Origin: Siphonodentalium dalli
Lineage: Eukaryota; Mollusca; Scaphopoda; Gadilida; Siphonodentaliidae
Direction: 5' to 3'
DNA length: 64,000 nucleotides
NCBI GenBank assembly: GCA_032622095.1
Contig: CP136061.1
Coordinates: forward strand, 186,440,369 to 186,504,368
In this document: piece after piece, positions 22,367 to 32,704 of the stretch
How positions within the stretch are numbered: the stretch's first letter is position 1
Layout of the letters: the number at the start of each line of letters is the position of its first letter
The notes under the pieces: model-generated
Databases searched by the model: none
What the model saw: the letters and a program-made list of their open reading frames with translations, nothing else
What the model was told of the DNA's origin: nothing
Program-made: the position numbers and the translations under genes

Positions 22367-23055
22367 CTGGAATAGAAAACAGAAATTAATCTTGTAAAGT
22401 TTCATCCAAACATTCTTCATCAAATTTAATTTTCACAATATCACACTAATGCAGTTCAGACCCTAATCAGGTTCTAGTTAGTTATACGTTCGTTCCACGC
22501 TGCCGAATTTCAAAACTAAATGGAGCATATTTCTAAGTCATTCTATTATTTCTGTATTCCACCAAGTAGACCAGGCATTCAGTCATGTAGTGTTATGAAC
22601 TTATCAAAAGAAATAGAGCTTTAGCCTTAGGTTCCATGATGACATGAGAAAGGTATTGCATAAAGTCTCAACCCTGCGATGTTTGTTCAAAAAAGGAGAA
22701 ATGTCACTATTTTAATATATACGCCAGAATTTTCGCATCTTTTATTGTTGTAAGTCGTTAATCCTGCCACATGATTCAACACCAAATATATCAAAGTGGT
22801 ATTTGAAGCAGAATTTATCATTTATTTCAGCCAAAATTTACAACTCCGGGTACGGAATTATAACAACGGAAGTTATCTCAAGGCACAAAGAAATGTTCAA
22901 TTCTATTTATATATGTTTGATGTTGAATTGTGTCTGCATGATTAACGCAACCCAATAATAAGAGAAGCGAAAAATCTTGTGGGGACGGCGAGAAAATTAA
23001 ATAATGGCATTTCTTCTAGTTTCACCTAGCACCATCATGTTGGTGACAAAATAGC
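22367..23055. other. Intron sequence with no recognised feature
   Basis: AT-rich intron between the micro-exon and the inverted arm at 23056. No repeat or open frame that I can support. Confidence 0.4.
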
Positions 23056-23115
23056 ATCATATGGTTTTATTGGTTAATTTACTTTATATAGTCATGAAAT
23101 AGTGAGAAATTAACT
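23056..23115 (+). repeat. Left arm of an inverted pair spanning 6.3 kb
   Basis: The stretch (TTTTATTGGTTAATTT, CTTTATATAGTCATGAAA, then AGAAATTAACTT) is matched in reverse complement at 29322-29383. Weaker similarity continues inward through the TTTGCCAA words on both sides. Confidence 0.65.
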
Positions 23116-23188
23116 TCTCCGAGAAAAAAAGGTTCACGCTGCCCCTTGCCAAATTTGCCAATGGCAAAGAATATTTTCATTTGGCAAC

Positions 23189-24153
23189 AAGAGCTACGCT
23201 GGGCGTGCAAAATACGCCCTCTCTTGGGTCGGCGGAAACTGGTAAAAAAGGGGCATAACTCTGGTAAAAATTGGTGGACGGAACTCAAATTTGAACTTGA
23301 CCTGTGTTTTGGTGGGAGAAAGTAATATACCAAATTATCATTGAATCCGATAAGCTCTAGTAAAGTTATCATCCGGACAACAAATTTCAGGGATTTTCTA
23401 AGTCAAATTACGTCAAATAAGGGGCATAACTCCGGTGAAAATTGGCGGACGGAACCCAAATTCGAACTTGAGCTGTCTTTTCTCCTAATAAACCCACATA
23501 CCAAATTTGATTGAAATCGGTTCACTCTAACTAAAGTTATCATCCGGACAACAAATTTCCGGGATTTTCTAAGTCAAATTACGTCAAAAAAGGGACCATA
23601 ACTCTCGCAAAAATTATCGGATTAAAACGAAATTCGGACTTGAGCTGTATTTCCATATATGTAATCCACAAAAAAACGGGTTTTGCGTATAAACATTCCA
23701 AAATTGAGTTATCATCCGGAAACCAAAAAACATAAGAAAAACTGAATTTTCTGAGTCGAAAAAGGGGCATAACTCTGCCAAAAATGGTCGGACAGAACCC
23801 AAGTTCGAACTTGACCTGTGTTTGGTGGGAGAAAGTAATATACCAAATTTGGATTCATTCCGATAAACTATACTAAAGTTATCATCCGGACAACAAATTT
23901 CAAGGATTTTCTAAGTCAAAAAACGTCAAATAAGGGGCATAACTCCGGTGAAAATTGGCGGGCGGAACCCAAATTCGAACTTGAACTTACTTTTCGGCTA
24001 ATAAACCCACATACCAAATTTTATTAAATTTGGTTCACTCTAACTAAAGTTATCATCCGGAAACCAGGTTAACGGACGGACGGACGCCCGGACGGACGGC
24101 TCGACGGACCAATACTATAATACGGCCGTTTTTTCAAACGGGCGTATAAAAAC
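23189..24153 (+). repeat. CAAGAG-type repeat with hairpin end
   Basis: It starts CAAGAGCTACGCTGGGCGTG followed by ACGCCC. The body is a tandem array of about five units of 150-190 bp, each with AAGGGGCATAACTC, GGACGGAACCCAAATTCGAA, and AAAGTTATCATCCGGA. It ends with GGACGGACGG runs (24070-24100) and a hairpin, ATACGGCCGTTT paired with AAACGGGCGTAT. TTTCATTTGGCAA occurs immediately on both sides (23176 and 24158), possibly a 13-bp target duplication. I know such arrays from bivalve genomes; no protein is encoded. Confidence 0.75.
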
Positions 24154-24719
24154 AAATTTCATTTGGCAAAAATTTTGTTTGGCAAGTGGGTTTTTAAATT
24201 ATGTGATGTGAACTATCTAGTCATAAAACATCATCAAAGGTGGATTATCTGTTGTGTGTGCCGACTTATAGAGACAATGCAAAGGGAAACCCGTTCAATT
24301 TATTCTAATCAACAGCGGTTAAATTATGGCAGTCAGAAAAAACAATGTTCTTATTTATTTCATTGAGGCGCAAGTAATTGTTTTGTAATAGGCTCTCAAG
24401 GTAGATTACGACACTTTGGCCGAAACAGCAAAAGGTAGAGATGGGCGGTTTTTATTTTTTACGTTCGGTTTCGGTTTTTCTGGGAGAAAAAACTTCGGTT
24501 TCGGTTCGGTTTTCGTTTTTTTTCACTAGATAGTGAAATACTAGACTGAAATACATACAATTTGAGTATATACTTTCAAAGTAACCGTAATTAGAGTCAA
24601 TAATGTCCCAATAACGTTGAATATTCGAGGAAGGAAATGTGATCACAGGTAAACAACGGGACAAAATGCCGACGCAAACTGAATCCAACGCGATAAGATG
24701 ATACAATTCGGTATTTAAA

Positions 24720-24992
24720 AAAATAAACACCCCCATCTTCACTATTTATCCCTTTCTGACATGTTTAAAACATATTTATCATATTATATGCATTAGTATC
24801 TGAGAATTCAACCGCAAACAGCAGCAAAATAACAACCAGTGGGCGTCCTTGACCTGACTAACAATTATTGACACGTGCATGATTGACCCACATTCAATGA
24901 CTGTGGTGTGATCGCTTTGATGTTGCGACATAGTTTACAAGCTGCACATGGCTGCAAACTTCTACCAGATTACGTCACATCGGAATGTCCAG
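24720..24992 (+). mobile_element. Fragment of the pogo-like element family
   Basis: It matches the interior of the 30571-31886 element in reverse orientation. Shared words are AATAAACACCCCCATCTTCACT, in parts AATAAACACCCCC and ATCTTCACT, then GATTGACCCACATTCAATGACT (GATTGACCCACATTC), GTTGCGACATAGT and TACCAGATTACGTCACATCG. Neither terminus is present. Confidence 0.75.
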
Positions 24993-25218
24993 ACGATCAA
25001 AGTGTTCATACCATTTACTTGGTTTAGTTTTCGAGTTAGCAGACGCTTCCATTTTTTTGGTTGGCGATTATCGCCTTATTTGGACTTGTGTTCGGCATTC
25101 ATATAGTTAGCCAGACTCTGGCTTAAGCGACGTTTTTATGACATATTAAGCAGCGACATTTCTTAATTGGAGTCGTCTCCAGTTAGACACATAAAATACC
25201 TCCAAACAGGGCTTTTTA

Positions 25219-28150
25219 GCTCACCTGAGACGAAGTCTCCGGTGGAGCTATAGTCATCACTCCTCGTCCGTCGTCCGTCCGTGCGTCCGTCCGTCCGTCC
25301 GTCAAACTTTTTTTAAGCATCTTCTCCTCTGAAACCATCATACCGAATTGGTTCATATTTGGTGTGGATGTTCCCTAGGTGACTCTCATTCAGATTTGTT
25401 CAAATGAGGTCACCAAGTCAAATAGTTTTGATGTCAGGACCATAACTATTTTTCCACATAGTAATTCTTAAAACGACTTCTTTTCTGAAGTTGTCGGGCC
25501 GAATGGGTTCATATTTGGTATGAGGGTACCTTGGGTGACTGTGGTTCAGATTTGTTCAAATGAGGTCACTGTGTCGAATGTTGGCGGAGCCAGTGACATA
25601 ACTAAAAAAAAAAACCCAAAAAAAAATATTCAGATTTAACTCCTTGCTCAATTTAACACACATTTTTTAAATAATTTTTTTTTTATAACATGTTATAAAA
25701 TTTGAAAAACTCACATAATTATAACATCCTCTGAGTTATGAAACTTCAGTCTTCAATGAAATCACAGAAACTTTCCATTACCCACCCCCACCCTCACATG
25801 ACCCAGGACCCCACCCTGCCAACAGCCCCTTCACCCATATCATATCACAACTTACCTCTCTCCAGAAGCAGTTATTATATCTGCCAATATTATATCTACA
25901 AGAGGACTCAGCTTCATAGAGACACACAGTCAGGTCATTAATTGAGATCAGAATGACAGATTAGAGATTAGAATGTTATTGGACAGGTTTGTGTAAACAC
26001 TGCACTAGCAATGGTGCTTGTTGTTATTATCAAATTAAAACAAAATTATTTTCTCAAGCCTGAATTTAGTGTGTCTGACATTTGCAGAATGAGGTCCCCA
26101 GGGGGTGATTTAGTGTTGCTACCCTGTACAGCAGGCTAGAATCACCAACTTCAACAGTAGAACTTCAATCTGTTTCTAGGTTTCCCATGGCAGTTGAGGC
26201 CTAATCAGACTGAGTGTGAATTCAGTGATGCTAGCCTGCCTTGCGGAATAGTGTCATTCAATTCACCTTTTGGGGACCTCATTCTGCAAATGTCAGACAC
26301 TAAATTCAGGCTTGGCTGTTTCATATTATTTTCTTAACCACCACTTATCCAGGTGTCCAGGTGAAGAAAAATTGGGGGGTATATTGGATTGAATTTGTCT
26401 TCTGTCTGTCAGGCAGTCCTTCTATCCATCTATCTGTTGGGATGTCTATCCATCTGTCTTTCAACAATTGTTTTCTTCTCCATATTAAAGACCAAATGTG
26501 TTTATATATTTTGGTGTGCATGTTCCCTAGGTGACTCACAATCAGATTTGTTCAAATAAGTTCATCAGATCAAATACATGTAGGTGCAAAGCCAGGACCA
26601 TAACTGTTTCCCGCCATAGTAATTTTTAAAACAATTTCTTCTCAAGAACCATTGGGCCTATATAGCTTATATTTGGTATGGAGGGGCCTTGGGTGACCGG
26701 GGTTCAGATTTGTTCAAATGGGGTCATTTTTAGGAAAAGAGGCCCCCAGAGGGTGAGGTGAATTCAGTGATGCTAGCCCACCTTGCGGAATAGTGTCATT
26801 AAATTCGCCGTTTGGGGACCTCATTCTGCAAAGGTCAGACACACTTAATACAGGCTTGCTGTTCCAAAATTATTTTCTTAACCACCACTTATCCAGGTGA
26901 AATCATACCCTTATTTTTCAAAGAAAAATGGGGGGGGGGGGGGTATATTGAATATTGGGGGGTATATATTGATATTACTAGATAAATGGATCTCATAGAT
27001 GGGGATTCACATTTGTTCTAATAGGGGCAGAGATAAGAGATTTAACTCTCCTCTATGCTGTTTGGTACTGGTATAATAATATTGATTTCCAGGCAGCCTG
27101 GGTGGGGGCAACATTTGAGGCAATGGGTAGTGAGTGTAGAGGGGGTGGAGTTTTGGCCCCCTACTTTAATCAAAATTTAAACAGTTGAAAATTTCATGCC
27201 TGATACAACATTAGTTGTAGATTAGATGTTCACACCAAAAAATTTCATGCCTGATACATTAGTTGTAGATTTTCCAATATTATTTTCTTAACCACCACAT
27301 GACCTTATTTTTCAAAGAAAATTTGGGGGGGGGGGTATATAGGATATTGGGGGGTATATTGATATTACTAGATGAATTGATCTCATAGTTGGGGATTTAC
27401 ATTTGGCAATGGGGAGGGAGTGTAGAGGGGTTGAGTTTTGACCCCCTACCTTGATAAAAATAAAAACAGTTGAAAATTTCATGCCTGATACAACATTAGT
27501 TGTAGATTAGATGTTCACACTAAAAATCGGTTGGAACTGTTTTCATAGTTTGGTTTAATTCTCCAACATGTATGTTTTTAAATCACCAGTCCATATATGT
27601 TCCTACTTCAGGTTAAACTGTTGGACAGAATTGGCCACAAATTTTAACTTTATGGGGTTGTCAGGTTGGTAATTTTCAAATGACGTCACCTGGTCAAATA
27701 GGGGCCAAGCGAAGGACAGTTTTCCTCTTAATATGCTTCCTTCACAAGGACCATCAGGTCTATTTTACTGATATTTAGTATGAAGGGTTCTTTGGTGTAT
27801 GGGATTCAAATTTATTCAGATGGGGTCACCAGGTTAAATAGGGTGGGACCAGGGACATAACTGTATGTTTCTATAGTAATACTTAAAATGTCTTCTCAAG
27901 ATAGGTTGGACTATTTAGCTTACATATAGTATGGAGGATCCTTTAGTGTCTGAGATTCAGATTTGTTAACATGAGGTCAACCTGTTAAGAAATGACGGGG
28001 CTATGGGGACTTAACACTTTTGTGTCTAATAAAATCATTAAAATACAAAATTCATTAAAACATCTACCTTGGAACTACCTGACTGATTAATCTGACATAC
28101 ATGTATGGTGTTTTGGGTCCATGGATAATTGGGCTTCAAACATGTCTAAA
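25219..28150 (-). repeat. Tandem repeat block with hairpin and CCGT run
   Basis: The left end carries a strong hairpin (TAGCTCACC and GAGAC paired with GTCTC and GGTGGAGCTA, 25227-25261), then CCGTCCGTCCGT repeats. Units of about 170-180 bp follow, with TTCATATTTGGT, CCTTGGGTGACT, CAGATTTGTTCAAATGAGG and GACCATAACT (at 25330-25610, 26450-26730, 27640-28000). They are separated by other repeats, including two similar stretches near 26900-27200 and 27290-27520 with G-runs and CATGCCTGATAC. On the minus strand the order is tandem body, ACGG run, terminal hairpin. Confidence 0.65.
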
Positions 28151-28783
28151 TGGTTTTATAAAAAGGCGCTTGTGAGATTTGAAATTTCCAACAATTGAGA
28201 AAGTTTGAGATGTCGGTTGTGAAATTCCAACCTAAGACTTGGGAGTCTGGAGCCCGGTCGGGAGGGGACTTGTTGAGCTGGAGGAGGGGGTGGGGTGATC
28301 AGTAGTGTACAGTTGGTAAATTCAAGGTAGATATTCACCGATCTACATACATGAAGCCTCTCTAGCCACATATCCTGTTTAGATCTACTTCTTTTAAAAT
28401 GATTATGAAAAGTTCTGACTGTTGTGGTCTCCAGAGTCCCAGTCTTATCAGTCTTTGTAGTCTGGTGAGCGACCCCACAGTCTTTGACTGTCTTGTTGTT
28501 GAACCATGTTCGTTATTTTGTTCGGCCATGTTTGAAAAAGAACAAAAACAGTCGCCTATGATATTATAACAACACATATCTGAGACGAAATGGACACATT
28601 CCGATATAATATTGATCAGAGAGGCCGATAATTTGATAACAATATCAACTAATAAGTACCTGGGGAGGTATAATAAGTCGATTTAAGTGAAAAATAATGT
28701 CGATTTGAGCAGAATCGCGTCGGTCGGTTTTCGGTTTATTGTTAAAAACCGAAACCGAGTTGTTTTCGGTTAACCGCAAAAGG

Positions 28784-29321
28784 TAATTATAAAATTGTTT
28801 TTACAGTTAATCCCCTTTGATGCACATTACTGACGACACTGTACAATACATATTAATGATATATGTGTGTTGCGACCAGTAATTATAAGACAATAGGTTA
28901 ATCAGTCGAATGTGAATGGCGAGCAGGGGATTAATTGGTGGTTCGGCTTTGTTGCCAACTAAGACACAGGACGAAATAATATGAATGCTATGATTGCTGG
29001 AATGACAGATACTGTCTTAGCAACATTAAACATAATTTCTGGAGTCGCTTAGATATTGATTGTTACTTTGATTGATATATATTAATAATACTAGCTTGTT
29101 TCACTAGCTCATTTTACTTGTGTATGTGGTTAGTTTTTACATGATATAACAATAAAAAAAAATGAGAATTTCCTTCAATTTCCCCAATTATATACCCTCA
29201 ATTAAATTAGGAAGATCATTTTGAAATTTGGCAAAAACAAATTTCATTTGGCAAAAATGTGGGTCCAGCGCCAACACTGTATTCAATGCATGGCCTTTTA
29301 TGGCATTTCAGCATTGGACTC
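28784..29321. other. Intron sequence with no recognised feature
   Basis: AT-rich. It ends with TTTCATTTGGCAAAAATG at 29244, a word also present on both sides of the 23189 element. No exon seen. Confidence 0.4.
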
Positions 29322-29383
29322 AAGTTAATGTTTTCGCTGTTTCATGACTATATAAAGCAAAATAAGCAATAAAATCATAAGAT
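29322..29383 (-). repeat. Right arm of the 6.3 kb inverted pair
   Basis: Reverse complement of the 23056-23115 arm, with about four-fifths of bases matching by eye. It ends 66 bp before the donor side of exon 29449-29639, so everything between the arms lies in one intron together with the micro-exon's flanking intron. Confidence 0.65.
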
Positions 29384-29448
29384 GTTTGGCCTGAGAAATG
29401 GGTAATTGACTTTGTGTGATCTAAAAAGATTGCCTGCCAAACTAATAC

Positions 29449-29639
29449 CTTCTTTCAGCCTGATCTTTAGCTTTGGCTATTCGAAGGAATTTCTTTGTTA
29501 GTCTTTCCAGTTCATTTTTCAGGTTTCTAACAATTGTTTCTTGTGAATTCTGTCTTGTTGATGTATTAATGTTCGGATGAGCCAAATAGTCAGAAATCTC
29601 ACTTATCATTTCGTCCTGCTTCTGTTTAAATCGAGAAAT
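29449..29639 (-). CDS. Coiled-coil gene, exon
   Basis: A 191-nt exon after a TTAACTTACAG acceptor and before GTATTA. It starts at a codon border (as exon 30132-30314 ends) and ends with two bases of a codon, completed by the micro-exon. The peptide has SRFKQKQDEMISEISDYLAH, a polar linker with NINTSTRQNSQE, then LKNELERLTKKFLRIAKAKD, a clear heptad segment. The open frame over the whole exon and both splice sites make it one of the strongest exons. Confidence 0.85.
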
Positions 29640-30131
29640 CTGTAAGTTAAAAGATATATATTGTCAAGAATATATCAGATATAGAAAATTTATAAAAACC
29701 TAATACCCATCAATATGAGGTGTAATACGTAAATAGATAATGTCATGTAAGTTTCCATTGTGATCAGCAATTTATCATTATATAATTGGGCAATGATTTT
29801 CATGTTGAAATCCTTGCATTAAATCTCCGAGAATGATCGATTTCAGGATCATTTTCCATTGATATCAACTTATAATGGAATAATTTCAGAATAATAAAGA
29901 ATTTCTCAGTGGTACAGGTATATTATAGGCACAGGTAAGCAATGGCAAAAATTACATTCTCATGTCTTCTTGGCACATTTCCATATTTTGGACACAGCAT
30001 TTGCAAACTTATTACAGATGCTTGATAAATTAGAGCATATCTGTAAGTCTAAAAAGACAATATAAAACTGGAATTACACAAATATTGTTTGCCATTAATG
30101 TAATGAATGAACACATTTTATATTAACTCAC

Positions 30132-30314
30132 AACAGAAGAGGTCTCTTTGGATAAGTCAAGAATTGAAAGACAATTTTCATTGTCAACTCCAGTCTGATG
30201 TTCGTCTGATGGTGCAATATCACAGTAAGATCCATTTAGGTCACAGCCTATTTCAGGTGGATTGGTAACATCCATGTCCTTCTTACACAATGGAGACGGC
30301 ATATTCTCATCCAG
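30132..30314 (-). CDS. Coiled-coil gene, exon encoding a linker
   Basis: A 183-nt exon between a CTTATTGTAG acceptor and a GTGAGT donor, with codon borders at both ends. The peptide (LDENMPSPLCKKDMDVTNPP, later SDEHQTGVDNENCLSILDLS) is acidic and polar rather than coiled-coil, so it is probably a flexible linker. The preceding recognised exon (41007-41071) ends in phase 2, which does not fit; an intervening exon is required. Confidence 0.75.
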
Positions 30315-30570
30315 CTACAATAAGCAAATAGAACATAAACCTGTACATGAATAAAGACCTTTTTATATAGTTTCTGGACATTAATTAAAATCAGAAAACA
30401 TTTCTTCATACATCTTTGAGTTCAGCTACTCATATTGTAGCGAGGCGATAATGTTTTTCAATGTAGCACAGTAACTAATCAAGATCAAGATGGTAGATTA
30501 AATTTAAAAACAAGAGCATCTCTGGTGTGCGGCTAATTCGCCTGTTAGTTTATTTGAAAAATTGTTATTA

Positions 30571-31886
30571 CCGTAAATATCGGTGTATAAGTCGCATGCG
30601 TGTATAAGACGCACCCCCATTTTTCAACCCCAAATCCTGCCTTTTGTGAAATACCTTTGTATAAGACGCACCCATTTTTAGATGCTGGAATTTCAAAAAA
30701 CTGCTGTGGTACATGTAAGTATTGAGAGCAAGTATTCACACATCACATTTGGGGGGAGAAGAAATGAAAGTTATTTACGATAGAATGCTTTCTTTCGGCA
30801 GCACAGTTACCGTTAAGTTCTGCAAACTTAACAACTTCCAACTAAAATCTAGTTTCGTAACTCTGACATTTGCGCTTAAACCCACGTTTATCAATAACGA
30901 TCGAAGTATGTGAATATATATAGAAATTTACGGTATGAGGAAAGACACAAAATATCCTATCATTTATAGAATATAAAATTGAGACTCGGCTTACTGTTGT
31001 TTTAGGATAATGCTGGCATCGTTAATTTAGTTGTCGCCTAATTGTCACGGATCATGAATGCAAACGCTTTGGGCTAATAGTGATGCAATGCACTCCTCAG
31101 TATTAAGTGTCAAATATACTCAATGTGGGGATTAAATGTTTGCACCCGAAGCGTACAGCATAAAATAATGTTTATGTAATATCAACAGGAGTTCGCGGCT
31201 TCGCACTGAAGCCTCATTAAAATATTTGGAGTCAAGGTTTTTATTATGCTCATTCCCGGGCTTTAAATAAACATTCCGATGTGACGTAATCTGGTAGAAG
31301 TTTGTAGCCACATGCAGCTTGTAAACAGTTTACTATGTCGCAACACTGGAGACATAAAAGCGATCACACCGCAGTCATTGAATGTGGGTCAATTGTGCAC
31401 GTATCCAGAATTGTTACACAGTCAGGTCAGGATGCCAGTGAAGATGGGGGTGTTTATTTGTATAATAAATGGTGTAATAATGAGTCCATTTCTTTTAGAG
31501 GTGAAACCGTAAGACGAGTCCATTTTGTTGTTTATTCAGAATTTGTACTTTCGGTTTCACACATATCCGGTTATATCACTTTCTTTCCGGGATTTTGGGA
31601 ATAAAAGTTCATAATAGTGAAGAGTAAGATAACTGTGTTCAATATTTTAATGCAATGAATATTATCCTTCTTTATGGAGAGTTTTGTGGCTGAATCTCCG
31701 CCGATATTTGCTGTGAATATCTCCTTGTCTTCCCGACACTTGTGTACTTACCGGTCGTGGCTCAAACTCTCCGAAAATGAGTCAAGATTTCACCCCCATA
31801 TTGAGTTACCGTTGTATAAGGCTAACCAATATTCTGGGCTATATATTCAGGTAAAAAAGATGCGACTTATACACCGAAATTTACGG
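30571..31886. mobile_element. Pogo-like DNA transposon, degraded, 1316 bp
   Basis: The termini are CCGTAAATATCGGTGTATAA and, inverted at the right, TTATACACCGAAATTTACGG, each flanked by TA (30569-30570, 31887-31888). The subterminal word GTATAAGACGCACCC is repeated near the left. On the minus strand near 30780-30910 is a decayed helix-turn-helix start, with SYETRF and LEVVKFAELNGN, as in CENP-B/pogo-type transposases; a stop lies in it. The element interrupts an AACAAGAG-type fragment beginning at 30511. A second copy lies at 49017. Confidence 0.85.
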
Positions 31887-31888
31887 TA

Positions 31889-32290
31889 AATCAATCAATT
31901 AATCCCATTTAATACAAATTGGAGTTATCGGTCAGAATTTTTTTTTTTAACGACCCTGATAGACTAATAACATAATAAAACCATTTTCTCAAATGTGCAT
32001 ATAAAAATATATTGTATCTTTATCATTATTATACAGAGTATATGTGTCTAATATTTAAATTAAATTTACCTTTCAAACCGAACTTTCCAAGACATACCTA
32101 TATTTACAATCTTACAATCATATTTACAAATATGCCCATTTTAGAGAGAAAGAAATGGATACTTTACAATTTCAGACTCTAAAATCAAGTGGTAATACAG
32201 TCAAATTTCGTGATAATTTAGTGATAATACCAGCTGATAATACGGCCATATTTTGTTGGAACAAAATGTTGATAAATAACAAGTTTTGGG
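31889..32290. other. Intron sequence with no recognised feature
   Basis: AT-rich spacer between the pogo-like element and the LINE 3' end. A GTAAAT donor-like site at 32065 was considered, but its frame contains a stop. Confidence 0.4.
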
Positions 32291-32704
32291 AATTTTTTTT
32301 TTTTTTTTTTTAAATTTTTTATTGGAATTAACATACATCAATGAAGGAATGTAAACATAAACAGAGGTACATATTATAATATATCAAGTGACATTCTTCC
32401 AATTCGCTCACATCTCGCTCGCTTCATTTACACGTCTTTCGTACACCACATGCACTCCCAGTGACTGACATGTAAGTTGGAATTAATGGAATATATGTTC
32501 AAATTAATATATTACTTCAGATTTTAAATATTTCAACTTTCTTCCTGTGTACGGCGTATCGGCACGACATCTAACCATAGACGGCATTGTGATATTGGCG
32601 GGGATATCGTATTTCCGGTTAGAATAATTAAGTGAGTTTTCGAGTTGGTGAAGAGATCACTTCCAGGGCACTCAAGTTGATTATTGTTGACTTGTGGGTA
32701 TATG

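Larger units (their letters stand above)
24436..28775. mobile_element. Composite hAT-like insertion, 4.3 kb
   Basis: GCAAAAGG is present directly outside both ends (24428-24435, 28776-28783), an 8-bp duplication. The left end TAGAGATGGGCGGTTTTTA is hAT-like. Subterminal CGGTTTCGG words at the left (24465-24515) match CCGAAACCGAG at the right (28750-28760). The last bases on the right differ from the left end, so that terminus may be eroded. Inside are a pogo-like fragment, a tandem repeat block and poly-G stretches, but no transposase. Confidence 0.6.

Noticed and set aside
32042-32069. 28-nt exon candidate with GTAAAT donor on the minus strand
   Set aside because: In the phase required it contains a stop codon.
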